From NCBI GenBank assembly GCA_002338515.1, contig DDIL01000057.1:1-34694 (forward strand): 34,694 nucleotides of DNA. The letters are read 5' to 3'. Made by a program: the position numbers and the translations under genes. Source of the stretch: Glaciecola sp. UBA1851 (GTDB lineage Bacteria; Pseudomonadota; Gammaproteobacteria; Enterobacterales; Alteromonadaceae). Shown piece after piece: positions 26,176 to 34,694 of this stretch (its first letter is position 1; each line of letters begins with the position of its first letter). The notes below the pieces were generated by a model. That model saw only the letters and a program-made list of their open reading frames with translations. It did no database searches and was not told where the DNA came from.

Positions 26176-27222
26176 TTACGTGCAGGGCCGTTCTGGACTA
26201 AGCTTTACTGAAGGGTCAGTTATACGGGCAAAAATACTGCCCACACCGTCAAAAGAAGGCCGTTGCGATACTTTTTCAAAATCACCCAATACAATACTTT
26301 TATCCGTTACTTGACCAACAGCAAAATTAAACACATAGGCACATTCAATTCCCATTCTTAAATCTGACAACACCACCTTATCTTCTTTTTGAGAAATGGA
26401 ATAAACGCCTTTGGTAAACCACTTAAGCCTTTGTACTCCCCAGTCATTATCAATATTACTCAATAACTCTGGTGAGGTAGGATAATTAGTGATACTTACC
26501 TGCTCTGGGGAATCAAATACGGAAGCGTACACTTCATAATATTCGTCGCTGGTTCCTGACATAGCGACAGCACGCCATAAAAAAGTATTTAGCGGCGCAG
26601 GCGTGCTCATGTAGACTTTCACTTTGATGTTATTTGATACAAAGGCCTGCTCTACTTTGTAGTCAATGACAACCTTCGCAACGAAACTCCAGCAAATGTA
26701 AAACGAACTTACATACAACGCATAGGTATTTGCTTTGTGTTTAAACATACTGGAGGTGTTTGGTAATAAACAAATAATTAAAGCGAACAATAAAGGCAGG
26801 GTATACAAGGGATCAATGATGAAGAGGTTGGACGTACCAAATGGGTATTCAGTAAATGGCCACATTAATTGCGTCCCATATACCGTGCAAGCATCTAATA
26901 AGGCATGGGTAGATAAGCATAGAAAGACTAAAATTGACCATCTTATCCATGAATATGAAAATTTAATGTTGTTTGATATAGGGTGTAACTTGGCTAATAA
27001 CCATGCCAACACTGGACTAAATAATAGGTGAACGAAAATAGAATGGCTAAACCCTCTATGATAAGTAAAGGCTTCTACTTCACCTGCGTACGGCAAAAAA
27101 ACATCCAAGTCAGGCAAGGTTCCTAGTGCAGCACCATACAATACTGCTTTTTTACCTACTTTAGGTCCAAGCGCCGCGTAAGCAACAGCACCACCTAGTA
27201 CTACCTGAGTTAACGAGTCCAT
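26176..27222 (-). CDS. YdjM/DUF457-type inner-membrane metal-dependent hydrolase family
   Basis: The product is 348 residues from the ATG at 27222; the frame also extends to 27282. The N-terminus has the family signature: Met-Asp-Ser-Leu-Thr-Gln-Val-Val-Leu-Gly, then Gly-Thr-Leu-Pro-Asp-Leu-Asp and Tyr-His-Arg-Gly-Phe-Ser-His-Ser. The conserved Asp and His residues are the proposed metal ligands. Several membrane spans lie between residues about 65 and 190. The C-terminal ~150 residues form a soluble, probably periplasmic domain. Members are induced by DNA damage in E. coli (YdjM) but their reaction is not established. It is divergent from the PD40-amidohydrolase gene, with 137 bp between the starts. 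Confidence 0.87.
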   Translation of the reverse strand: MDSLTQVVLGGAVAYAALGPKVGKKAVLYGAALGTLPDLDVFLPYAGEVEAFTYHRGFSHSIFVHLLFSPVLAWLLAKLHPISNNIKFSYSWIRWSILVFLCLSTHALLDACTVYGTQLMWPFTEYPFGTSNLFIIDPLYTLPLLFALIICLLPNTSSMFKHKANTYALYVSSFYICWSFVAKVVIDYKVEQAFVSNNIKVKVYMSTPAPLNTFLWRAVAMSGTSDEYYEVYASVFDSPEQVSITNYPTSPELLSNIDNDWGVQRLKWFTKGVYSISQKEDKVVLSDLRMGIECAYVFNFAVGQVTDKSIVLGDFEKVSQRPSFDGVGSIFARITDPSVKLSPERPCT

Positions 27223-27295
27223 AAATAACTTGTTTATACAAATGAATGACGTAGATACTGAAAAGATCAAAGAAAGTATCAATTTTTGGAAAAAG

Positions 27296-27324
27296 TTGCC
27301 AAAAAAGTTAATTCAACTTATTGT
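27296..27324 (+). promoter_or_regulatory. Possible sigma-70 promoter of the PD40-amidohydrolase gene
   Basis: TTGCCA at 27296-27301 and TATTGT at 27319-27324 are separated by 17 bp, matching the -35 and -10 consensus at 5 of 6 and 4 of 6 positions. It lies 36 bp before the chosen ATG at 27360. The call rests only on this match in an AT-rich region. Confidence 0.3.
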
Positions 27325-27359
27325 TATTAAAAGAATCTAACGACAATAAGAAGAACGAC

Positions 27360-30300
27360 ATGTTACAAACAATTAAACCACGTTGGCATTCATTAATAGC
27401 CATTTTTACGTTATCTTACCTTTTCACCCTTCCCTTAGCTTATGCTGAAGATGAAGCGGAAGAAACCAAGAAAGAGTTTGCAGAATGGGATGTCACGGCC
27501 CCTCCTCTTAACCTAAACACAGTAGATATTACCTCTAGCGAGACAACATGGTCGAGTTTGGATATTACACCTGACGGCAAACAATTTGTTTTTGACGCAC
27601 TTGGTGATATTTTCATTGTTGATATTACTGGGGGTGAAGCCAAATCACTCACTCAAGACTTTGCGTGGAATATTCACCCAACTGTCAGTCCTGATGGCAA
27701 GCAAGTTGCTTTTATATCTGATAGAGGGGGACTATCAAATGTATGGGTAATGGATATTGACGGTACCAATTTAAAGCAAATCACAAAAGAAAAGAAAAAC
27801 CTCATTCACTCGCCCAAATGGAGCCCAGACGGTGAATATATTGTCGCCACAAAAGGGATAATGTCATCTAGAAGTATACCCGCAGGTGAAATTTGGATGT
27901 TTCACAAAAGCGGTGGCGATGGGATAGTCATTAAAAAACGCGAAAATGGTAACGTAGAACAACAAAATATTACCGACCCCGCGTTTTCCCACGATGGAAA
28001 ATATATCTATTTTACTCATGACATTAGTTCAGGCTCTCGCTTTGAATACAATCGTGACCCACTAAAATCCGTTTTTGCTGTTACCCGATACGACTTAGAA
28101 GATGGCAAAGAAGAGCGCTTTATTTCAGGTTCGGGCGGTGCAGTTGTTCCCACTCCTTCACCAGATGGAAAACACATCGCCTTCATAAGAAGAGTAAAAG
28201 AAAAAACCGGGCTTTTTGTTAAAGAGTTATCTACTGGGTTAGAGCTCCCGCTGTTTCTTGGGCTTGAGCGTGATATGCAAGAAGGCTTTGGCACTGAAGG
28301 TTACTTTTCTTATTACGATTGGACACCAGATAGCAAACATATTTTGTTCTGGACGGGCGGTAAATTTCATAAACTAAATGTTGCTGATAAATCAATTGAT
28401 ACCCTTGATGTGACGCTTAAAACAAAAGTGCAATATGCAAACGCTATGCGGTTTGAACAACAAGTAGCAGGCGATGAGTTTGAAGTACGCTCAATTCGCT
28501 GGGCGCAGCGTTCCCCTAATGGTAAATCAGTTTTGTTCCAAGCACTTGGTAAGCTTTATTTAAAAGACATCAAGTCGGGCAAAGTTAAGCGGTTAACTCG
28601 ACAGAATGATCATGATGAATATTATCCAAGATATTCTAATGACGGCAAAAAAATTGTATATACCACTTGGAATGATCAAGCTCTAGGAGCCATTAGAGTG
28701 GTGTCTGCAAGAGGCGGAAAAGGTAAAGTCGTCAGCCTAGAGCCTGGTCATTATATAGAGCCAAGTTTTTCAAGTGATGCAGAATTAATTGCCTATAAAA
28801 AAGTAACCGGCGGCTATTTACTTGATCCAAAAAACAGCGTTGAACCCGGTATTTATGTATTAAACCTTGATGAAGAAATCACTACACGCGTGGCTAATTC
28901 AGGTATTGAACCGCATTTTGGTGCCACCAATAACAGAGTGTTTTTTACAGAATCAATTTTTGGCTCATATCCTGAGAGCCAGTTCTCAAGTGTTAACTTA
29001 CAAGGTAACGATAAAATTATCCATTTATATGGTGCCGACAAAGTTAGTGAATACAGACTGTCACCTGATGCAAAACATATTGCATTCGTGCATCAATATA
29101 ATACTTATGTTATGCCATTTGTGAGTACGGGTAAAAAGCTAAATATTGGGCCTAATATGAAAAGCTTCCCCGTTACCAAGCTTTCAGCTAGAGCGGGCAA
29201 CTACATAACATGGAAAGATAATAGCAGTACTATTGGTTGGTCGTACGGGCCACGCTATTTTGAACGAAACCTAGATGAAGCCTTTGCCTTTAGAAGTGGC
29301 GCACCTGAAACACTCCCCGATCCTATAGCTGAAGGAGTTGATCTTAGCTTTACCCAAGAATTTGCTAAGCCAGAAGGTGTAAAAGTGCTGCTTGGTGGCA
29401 AAATTGTGACGATGAGAGATGCTAACAATCAACAAGAAGTGATTGAAAACGGCGTGATTGTGATTACCAACAATAAAATTACAACTGTTGCGAATGCGGA
29501 AGGCTTTACCATCCCAGAAAAAGCGACTGTTATTGATGTTAGTGGTAAAACTATTATTCCAGGATTAATAGAGGCACATTCTCACGGTTCACAAGGAAGC
29601 AATGAAATTATTCCTCAGCAGAACTGGGAAAACTATTCTAATTTAGCATTTGGTGTGACGGCATTTCATGACCCATCAAATGATACCAGCGAAATATTGT
29701 CTGCAGCCGAATTGCAACGAGCGGGTAAAATTATTGCCCCGAGAATATATTCTACAGGCACGATTTTATACGGTGCAGAAGCAATGGGATATAAAGCGGT
29801 TATTAATGATTATGAAGACGCATTTTTTCATGTTAGGCGGCTAAAAGACATGGGCGGCATCTCTGTAAAAAGTTATAACCAACCACGCCGTGACCAACGC
29901 CAACAAGTACTAAAAGCGGCAGAGCGTCTTGAAATGTTAGTGATGCCCGAAGGCGGCGGTAAATTTCAGCAAAACATGACCATGTTAGTTGACGGCCACA
30001 CTTGGCTTGAGCATGCTATCCCAATTGCTCGAGCTTATGATGATATTACACAGCTTTGGAGTGCAACTGACTTTGCTTACACACCTACCTTCAATGTCGC
30101 TTATGGCGGCATGTGGGGTGAGGAATATTGGTATGATCGCACCGAAGTATGGAAAAACGAAAGGTTATTACGCTACGTACCACAGTTTCTAATTGATGGA
30201 AGATCTATTCGACGTCCTACCGCACCTGATAACCAATATAATGTAATTGAGGTCGCTAAATATGCCAAGCACCTGCGCGATCGTGGAGTGCGTGTAATGA

Positions 30301-30695
30301 TTGGTGCGCATGGTCAGCGCGAAGGCTTGGGTGCGCATTGGGAATTATGGACGATGCATTTAGGTGGTTTTACGCCATTTGAAGCGCTTCGAGGCGGAAC
30401 CATAGATGCGGCTATACAGTTAGGTATGGATGAAGAAATTGGAAGTATTGAAGAAGGCAAATTAGCTGACTTAGCTATTATTGATGGCGATGTACTGAGC
30501 GATTTAAGACGAAGCGAATTTGTCACGCATGTTGTCATAAATGGTAAAGTGTTAGAAACGGCCACTATGAACGAAGTAGACGGTGACTTCCAGCGCAAAC
30601 CTTTCTTTTTTGAAAACAACAATAAAGCATTTATGCCAGAAGAAACGGCTACTATGATGAAAGAAAAAGCGCACTTTTACCATTGGACGCATTAA
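27360..30695 (+). CDS. Exported amidohydrolase with N-terminal PD40 propeller
   Basis: The product is 1111 residues from the ATG at 27360, which begins a signal peptide (hydrophobic core about 13-27, ending Ala-Tyr-Ala-Glu); an upstream TTG at 27321 is less likely. Residues about 50-640 contain PD40/TolB-like blades (Ile-Thr-Pro-Asp-Gly-Lys, Val-Ser-Pro-Asp-Gly-Lys, Trp-Ser-Pro-Asp-Gly). The amidohydrolase domain follows, with Ile-Pro-Gly-Leu-Ile-Glu-Ala-His-Ser-His-Gly (metal ligands H740 and H742) and a closing Gly-Ser-Ile-Glu-Glu-Gly-Lys-Leu-Ala-Asp-Leu-Ala. Where related imidazolonepropionase-like enzymes have Gly-Thr-Asp, this one has Gly-Ala-His-Gly (H984). The substrate is unknown; periplasmic action on peptides or lactam-like compounds is a guess. 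Confidence 0.9.
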   Translation: MLQTIKPRWHSLIAIFTLSYLFTLPLAYAEDEAEETKKEFAEWDVTAPPLNLNTVDITSSETTWSSLDITPDGKQFVFDALGDIFIVDITGGEAKSLTQDFAWNIHPTVSPDGKQVAFISDRGGLSNVWVMDIDGTNLKQITKEKKNLIHSPKWSPDGEYIVATKGIMSSRSIPAGEIWMFHKSGGDGIVIKKRENGNVEQQNITDPAFSHDGKYIYFTHDISSGSRFEYNRDPLKSVFAVTRYDLEDGKEERFISGSGGAVVPTPSPDGKHIAFIRRVKEKTGLFVKELSTGLELPLFLGLERDMQEGFGTEGYFSYYDWTPDSKHILFWTGGKFHKLNVADKSIDTLDVTLKTKVQYANAMRFEQQVAGDEFEVRSIRWAQRSPNGKSVLFQALGKLYLKDIKSGKVKRLTRQNDHDEYYPRYSNDGKKIVYTTWNDQALGAIRVVSARGGKGKVVSLEPGHYIEPSFSSDAELIAYKKVTGGYLLDPKNSVEPGIYVLNLDEEITTRVANSGIEPHFGATNNRVFFTESIFGSYPESQFSSVNLQGNDKIIHLYGADKVSEYRLSPDAKHIAFVHQYNTYVMPFVSTGKKLNIGPNMKSFPVTKLSARAGNYITWKDNSSTIGWSYGPRYFERNLDEAFAFRSGAPETLPDPIAEGVDLSFTQEFAKPEGVKVLLGGKIVTMRDANNQQEVIENGVIVITNNKITTVANAEGFTIPEKATVIDVSGKTIIPGLIEAHSHGSQGSNEIIPQQNWENYSNLAFGVTAFHDPSNDTSEILSAAELQRAGKIIAPRIYSTGTILYGAEAMGYKAVINDYEDAFFHVRRLKDMGGISVKSYNQPRRDQRQQVLKAAERLEMLVMPEGGGKFQQNMTMLVDGHTWLEHAIPIARAYDDITQLWSATDFAYTPTFNVAYGGMWGEEYWYDRTEVWKNERLLRYVPQFLIDGRSIRRPTAPDNQYNVIEVAKYAKHLRDRGVRVMIGAHGQREGLGAHWELWTMHLGGFTPFEALRGGTIDAAIQLGMDEEIGSIEEGKLADLAIIDGDVLSDLRRSEFVTHVVINGKVLETATMNEVDGDFQRKPFFFENNNKAFMPEETATMMKEKAHFYHWTH

Positions 30696-30841
30696 TGGGC
30701 GAAATTAACGCTTAGTACTACCGTATTGTCAGTAAACGTTAGAGTATTGATACCTTGATTCGTTTCAATATTGACTGTGTTGGTTTGAGCAAACCAAACA
30801 TCTCGTAGCGCATTGTAGGCTGCTTGCAGTTTATCTATGCG
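30692..30841 (-). pseudogene. Short open stretch without start, possible gene remnant
   Basis: In the 252 bp between the amidohydrolase and penicillin-acylase genes, the minus strand has an open stretch of 49 codons between a TAG (30842-30844) and a TAA (30692-30694). It has no ATG, GTG or TTG near its beginning. The translation looks protein-like: Asp-Lys-Leu-Gln-Ala-Ala-Tyr-Asn-Ala-Leu-Arg, then alternating Thr/Val strands. I do not recognise a family. It may be a decayed gene end or chance. Confidence 0.2.
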
Positions 30842-30947
30842 CTAAGGAATTGGCGTTTTAGACCTAAGTGGTATAGTGCCTCAGAGGCTAGTCTATAACG
30901 TTAATTTGTCCTATACTCAAAATAATAAAAATAATAAATGAGCAAAA

Positions 30948-33320
30948 ATGAAACCAATAAAGTGGCTTGTTATTGGCTTGTCTATCTTAATCATCCTCTT
31001 CTTAGGTGCTTTCTTTTACTTTTATTCAAGCCTGTCTGCAAGCTTGCCTGAAATAGATGGTGTTCGTCAAAGTAATGCCTTAAGTGCGCAAGGCACGATC
31101 GAGAGAGATAAATTAGGTACCGCTATTATTCACGCGAGTAGTCGCCTTGATATGGCATATTTAATTGGTTTTGCTCATGCGCAAGATCGTTTTTTTCAAA
31201 TGGATACTCTTCGCCGTAGTTCAGCAGGCGAACTATCTGAACTTGTTGGCGATGCCACGCTTGCGCTAGACAAACGCGCTCGATTCCATCAATTCAGAGC
31301 GCGCGCCGTTCGATTTTTTTCTCAGCTTGATAACGAGCAACAAATGTTGCTTGAACAATATGCAAAGGGAGTTAATGATGCGATTGCTGAGTTTGAAAAG
31401 CCGCCTTTTGAATACTTATTGACCCAAAGCGAAATAAAACCGTGGAAACCCGAAGATAGCCTGTTGGCAAGCTACAGCATGTATATGGACTTACAGGGGT
31501 GGCAAATAGAGCGAGACTTTGCATTTACTGCACTAGAAAAATTATATGGCGCAGAAATGGTTCAGTTTTTCACCCTACCCAGTGAGTATCAGGCCGCCTT
31601 AGATGGAAGTAAAATCCCTATGCCTGAGGTCCGTGTTCCCGCGCTTGAGCGCCAAACAGACCTTGTCTTTACAGATAAGACTTTAAGAAAAGACAGCGGT
31701 TTTGATTTTAGTGACATACCGGAGCCAGCTGATATTGGCAGCAATAATTGGGCAGTCACTGGTAGGCTAACTGATACTGAAAGCGCACTGCTTAGCAATG
31801 ACATGCACTTATCATTGAGAGTACCTCCTATTTGGTATAGAGCACAACTAAACTATTCACATCAAGGGCAAGATATTAGTGTTACGGGCGTATCGCTTCC
31901 CGGCACGCCTGCAATCATTGTAGGCAGTAATTCACACATTGCTTGGGGTTTTACAAATGCAAATCTTGATAATTTAGAATGGATAGAACTACAAGACGAT
32001 ACATCTGTTGAAGTTATCAGTGAAAACATCATGGTGAAAAATAAGGCCCATAATTTTGACATTTTAATGAGTGAATATGGGCCGGTAAGAGAAATGATGG
32101 GTAAGCGCTACGCGCTAATTTGGGTCGCTCATCAACCCTATGGTATTAATATTGAAATTGCAGAACTAGCGCATAAAAAAACCACTGAAGAGGCATTAAC
32201 TGTGTCTACACTAGCAGGTATGCCAGTTCAAAATATGATGGTTGTAGACCGCGTTGGCAACGCTGCTTGGAAACCAACTGGGGCAGTTACAGCCAGACAG
32301 GTTCCGTCAACTGTTGCTATTAATGAGCAAGCCTATACTTCACTTTGGAAACAACAAGAGCAGAACGTTCCATCCGTTAGCAACCCGATACATGGACGTC
32401 TTTGGACCGCAAACGACCGAATCATTTCAACGCAAGACCTACCTCGCTATGGTAATGGAGGATACGCTCTAGGTGCTCGAGGCTTGCAAATCAAAAAGCG
32501 CCTGTTCGAACATGAAACATTTGATGAAAGCACTTTTTATGCGATTCAATTAGACAATCAAGCAAACTTTTTAAGTAAATGGCACGAATTACTGCTTAAC
32601 ACCCTAAAGACGAAAAATAAGATTGAAAGCGATAGTAACCCATCGGAAAATGGCGGTAGATTCGATGCAGATATAGCTATTCTTAATGATTGGAAGGCGT
32701 GCGCATGCGAAGATTCCATTGGCTACACCTTGGTTCGAAGGTTTCGATCAAGTTTTATCAATATGCTGTTAGAGCCTATCGAAACCAATCTAAAATCACA
32801 TGAGATTAACAGCCGTCCTCTTTTAACAGGCTTTGAAACTAGTGTTTGGCATATCCTGAATTTACAGGCCCAGAGTTGGTTGCACGAAGACTTTTCTTCT
32901 TTTGATGAGATGCTAGCTGGCGCATATGAAAGAACAAAAGAAAGATTGATTGAACGTTATAAAGCAGACCCCATCACGCTTGAAGGACTTGAGTGGGGAG
33001 AGGTAAATAAGCTTGAAATTAAACATCCAATCGCGCAAAACTTGCCCATTTTTCATAGTCTATTTCACATGCGCTCGGTACAAGGATTTGGCGATAGCTT
33101 TATGCCAGCTGTTCAGCGCAAAAGGTCGGGTGCATCACAGCGTTTAATTGTTAGGCCGGGGAATGAAGATTTAGCTATATTGACCGTACCAGGTGGGCAA
33201 TCGGGCCATCCCTTATCCGATTATTTTAGAACCGGATTTGAAGATTATGCATTAGGAGAAAATACACCCCTATTGCCATCAGAACCTATACATTCACTGG
33301 TCTTTTCGCCAAAAGAATAG
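30948..33320 (+). CDS. Penicillin-acylase-family Ntn hydrolase
   Basis: The 790-residue length is typical. A membrane segment at residues about 7-28 anchors or exports the protein. The alpha chain would end at the Gly before S265 in Asp-Ile-Gly-Ser-Asn-Asn-Trp-Ala; autocleavage there exposes Ser as the N-terminal nucleophile of the beta chain. Downstream motifs fit: Asp-Met-His-Leu near residue 284, and Val-Gly-Ser-Asn-Ser-His-Ile-Ala-Trp-Gly-Phe-Thr-Asn, which holds the oxyanion asparagine. The N-terminal part has Phe-Ala-His-Ala-Gln-Asp-Arg-Phe-Phe-Gln-Met-Asp. Family members remove acyl groups from penicillins, N-acyl-homoserine lactones or other amides; the substrate here cannot be told from sequence. 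The ATG lies in an AT-rich context without a strong ribosome-binding site. Confidence 0.92.
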   Translation: MKPIKWLVIGLSILIILFLGAFFYFYSSLSASLPEIDGVRQSNALSAQGTIERDKLGTAIIHASSRLDMAYLIGFAHAQDRFFQMDTLRRSSAGELSELVGDATLALDKRARFHQFRARAVRFFSQLDNEQQMLLEQYAKGVNDAIAEFEKPPFEYLLTQSEIKPWKPEDSLLASYSMYMDLQGWQIERDFAFTALEKLYGAEMVQFFTLPSEYQAALDGSKIPMPEVRVPALERQTDLVFTDKTLRKDSGFDFSDIPEPADIGSNNWAVTGRLTDTESALLSNDMHLSLRVPPIWYRAQLNYSHQGQDISVTGVSLPGTPAIIVGSNSHIAWGFTNANLDNLEWIELQDDTSVEVISENIMVKNKAHNFDILMSEYGPVREMMGKRYALIWVAHQPYGINIEIAELAHKKTTEEALTVSTLAGMPVQNMMVVDRVGNAAWKPTGAVTARQVPSTVAINEQAYTSLWKQQEQNVPSVSNPIHGRLWTANDRIISTQDLPRYGNGGYALGARGLQIKKRLFEHETFDESTFYAIQLDNQANFLSKWHELLLNTLKTKNKIESDSNPSENGGRFDADIAILNDWKACACEDSIGYTLVRRFRSSFINMLLEPIETNLKSHEINSRPLLTGFETSVWHILNLQAQSWLHEDFSSFDEMLAGAYERTKERLIERYKADPITLEGLEWGEVNKLEIKHPIAQNLPIFHSLFHMRSVQGFGDSFMPAVQRKRSGASQRLIVRPGNEDLAILTVPGGQSGHPLSDYFRTGFEDYALGENTPLLPSEPIHSLVFSPKE

Positions 33321-33344
33321 TTAAGCTAGTCTTATAGGTCTTGA

Positions 33345-33461
33345 GCTATTTACAAAGGTCAAGATCCTTTTATTGAACGAGCAGTTGAAGAATTATTGAA
33401 AGATATAAAAGAAAATCCTCGTAAGTTTATTACTGCGCCACCGGCACCAAGCGAGTTTTAA
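33345..33461 (+). pseudogene. Remnant resembling the C-terminal tail of a tricorn-type S41 protease
   Basis: A frame of 38 codons runs from just after a TGA (33342-33344) to TAA at 33461 and has no start codon. Its translation reads Ala-Ile-Tyr-Lys-Gly-Gln-Asp-Pro-Phe, then Ala-Val-Glu-Glu-Leu-Leu-Lys-Asp-Ile and Asn-Pro-Arg-Lys, and ends Pro-Pro-Ala-Pro-Ser-Glu-Phe. This resembles the last ~40 residues of tricorn-like S41 proteases, which end with a Tyr-x-Gly-x-Asp, an amphipathic helix and a Pro/Ala tail. The body of the protease is absent. It is most likely the surviving 3' end of a deleted gene. The match is from memory, not from a search. Confidence 0.4.
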
Positions 33462-33758
33462 AAAGGAAAATTAGCCGGTTACGATAGTCAATGTATGATA
33501 AAAATTTTGGCTATTTGCATTCTAAGGTTGGAATTGTCATTTGATAAGCGAGGTTCATATATCCGTTTTGTGTAAAATATGGTGGTTAGCGCTTAGGCTT
33601 TAGAAAACTATTATTTCGGCGGGATGACTGCAAAGCCCAAGATTCCGGTCATAGCTTTTTTACACACTTTTAAGAAATTTAGTATCGATACTCGATTTTC
33701 TTGACAGGCAAGTTCACCTCAATAGCAGCATAAAACTCTTTTAGGAATTAGCACTTAA
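33462..33758. other. Non-coding stretch upstream of the YjjG-type gene
   Basis: Together with the remnant before it, this makes a 438 bp interval without an intact gene. I see no RNA gene, strong hairpin or convincing promoter. A weak inverted pair ATGAC/GTCAT flanks a GC-richer patch near 33620-33655, which may be a worn intergenic repeat. Confidence 0.5.
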
Positions 33759-34439
33759 ATGAAATACGAATACATCCTGTTTGATGCCGACGAAACGCTC
33801 TTTAGTTTTGATAATTTTGCTGGGATCAAGCGTTTAATGGCTAAACATGGCCAATCCTTTACGCAAGATGATTTTTGTATTTATCAAAAATACAATAAAG
33901 CACTTTGGCTACGTTATCAGCAGAACGAAATTGATGCAGAACACTTACAAGTTGAGCGTTTTGTTGCTTTAGCTAAGCAAGTAGGTGTGTCGCCTCAGCA
34001 ATTAAATGATGAATTTCTAGATACCATGGTGGAGATTTGTGAGCCTTTACCGGGGGCAATTGATTTACTCAACGCACTTAAAGGCAAGGCGACATTGGGC
34101 GTTATTACCAATGGATTGGCGCGTATGCAGCATAAACGAATTGAGCATACTGGTCTTGAAGGGCGTTTTGCGTGTTTGGTAATTTCGGAGGAATTTGGTG
34201 TGCCAAAACCAAATATCGCTATTTTTGAGCACACCTTTGCTTTATTGGGTAATCCTGATAAAAGTAAAATATTAATGGTAGGTGACACACTAAGCAGCGA
34301 TATTGTTGGTGGGCAAAATGCAGGTATTGATACCTGCTGGTTACAACACCCCAATGTACCTCTGCCTGTTGATACTCATCCAACGTACCACATTACTCAC
34401 CTGCAGCAACTGCAAACTTTATTGCTTAATGCAGAATGA
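33759..34439 (+). CDS. yjjG: YjjG-type HAD pyrimidine 5'-nucleotidase
   Basis: The 226-residue protein is a full-length HAD hydrolase close to E. coli YjjG in length. Motif I is Phe-Asp-Ala-Asp-Glu-Thr-Leu-Phe (D9 nucleophile, D11 acid/base), motif II is Ile-Thr-Asn-Gly, the motif III lysine is in Gly-Val-Pro-Lys-Pro, and motif IV is Met-Val-Gly-Asp-Thr-Leu-Ser-Ser-Asp-Ile. The helical cap between motifs I and II is of the C1 type. YjjG removes phosphate from dTMP, dUMP and UMP and protects against non-canonical pyrimidine analogues. Its last 21 bp overlap, tail to tail, the end of the minus-strand PEP-CTERM-like gene. AGGA lies upstream at slightly long spacing. Confidence 0.92.
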   Translation: MKYEYILFDADETLFSFDNFAGIKRLMAKHGQSFTQDDFCIYQKYNKALWLRYQQNEIDAEHLQVERFVALAKQVGVSPQQLNDEFLDTMVEICEPLPGAIDLLNALKGKATLGVITNGLARMQHKRIEHTGLEGRFACLVISEEFGVPKPNIAIFEHTFALLGNPDKSKILMVGDTLSSDIVGGQNAGIDTCWLQHPNVPLPVDTHPTYHITHLQQLQTLLLNAE

Positions 34440-34694
34440 GTGCTTTTTTCTTCGGGATATACTCAAAAGGTTAATTACTAAAAATGCACCCATCAAAAAC
34501 GATAATCCCGTAGGAAGTGGTACTGAACGAACCGCATCTGTAGTAATTCTCAACGTGAACGCTTCATTACCTGAACCTGCGAAAAGACCTTCTTGATCCC
34601 CATTTAGCGTTGTTGTAAAAAGCCGCCCACCAAACCCAAAATTTCCACCAATGTCAGCGTTTAGGGCAGAAATCCACTGCGAGCCCATAACATG
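34419..34694 (-). CDS. Partial surface protein with VPLPT-type PEP-CTERM sorting tail
   Basis: The frame is open from the right edge of the window to a TAA at 34419-34421, giving 91 codons of the C-terminus. An internal ATG at 34688 is probably not the true start. The tail has Val-Pro-Leu-Pro-Thr-Gly, a hydrophobic segment of about 18 residues and the basic cluster Arg-Arg-Lys-Lys, the plan of VPLPA/PEP-CTERM exosortase substrates. The preceding part is Gly- and Thr-rich with beta character, as in secreted proteins. It is the second protein of this kind in the window, which suggests that an exosortase is encoded elsewhere in the genome. Confidence 0.7.
   Translation of the reverse strand, partial: HVMGSQWISALNADIGGNFGFGGRLFTTTLNGDQEGLFAGSGNEAFTLRITTDAVRSVPLPTGLSFLMGAFLVINLLSISRRKKHSFCIKQ

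Noticed and set aside
33620..33655. Possible intergenic palindromic repeat
   Set aside because: The inverted arms are only 5 bp and I see no second copy in the window, so it is mentioned only within the non-coding stretch.

Overview
The window looks like chromosome from a marine gammaproteobacterium of the Alteromonadales type. The DNA is AT-rich by eye. The gene families support this: a YceH protein, a heme-type fatty acid cis/trans isomerase, a DUF3943 envelope protein, exported peptidases with PD40 propellers, a GAF/multi-PAS GGDEF-EAL regulator, and two PEP-CTERM-like surface proteins. I see no rRNA, tRNA, CRISPR array, insertion sequence or prophage. The genus cannot be fixed from this alone.

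Positions 1-7550 hold a partial membrane protein gene, a CPBP-type intramembrane protease, and then the most striking unit. A periplasmic solute-binding protein of the branched-chain amino acid/amide class (1654-2892) overlaps by ATGA a hybrid histidine kinase (2889-5825). The kinase has a periplasmic sensor region, a PAS domain, and a second PAS domain with the sequence signature of a LOV blue-light photoreceptor, including its photoactive cysteine. HisKA, HATPase and REC domains follow. No ABC permease or ATPase is nearby, so the binding protein is probably a sensory partner. A DUF3943 outer-envelope protein follows.

Positions 7776-12621 hold a secreted protein with a PEP-CTERM-like tail, followed 14 bp later by a TIR-transmembrane-TPR protein. 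An MscS-type channel and a DUF429-like RNase H-fold protein come next. From 12701 to 17490 a minus-strand block encodes a lipoprotein-type fatty acid cis/trans isomerase, ApbE flavin transferase with a small overlapping membrane protein, and a PAPS-type sulfotransferase.

From 17663 to 22301 the plus strand carries a small membrane protein overlapping yceH, then an sbtA-sbtB pair (bicarbonate transporter family plus PII-like regulator) and an S9 prolyl-oligopeptidase-type enzyme. On the minus strand are a large GGDEF-EAL protein and a DUF457/YdjM-type membrane protein. The plus strand continues with an exported PD40-amidohydrolase fusion, a penicillin-acylase-family hydrolase, and a 38-codon remnant resembling the tail of a tricorn-type S41 protease. 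It ends with a YjjG-type nucleotidase that overlaps, tail to tail, a partial VPLPT-CTERM surface protein running off the window.

Recurring themes are sensing (periplasmic ligand plus probable light, cyclic-di-GMP), envelope stress and adaptation (Cti, MscS, DUF3943), and secreted or periplasmic hydrolases for peptide-like substrates. Several genes have ORFs extending upstream through TTG or GTG codons; ATG starts were chosen where a ribosome-binding site or signal peptide supported them.
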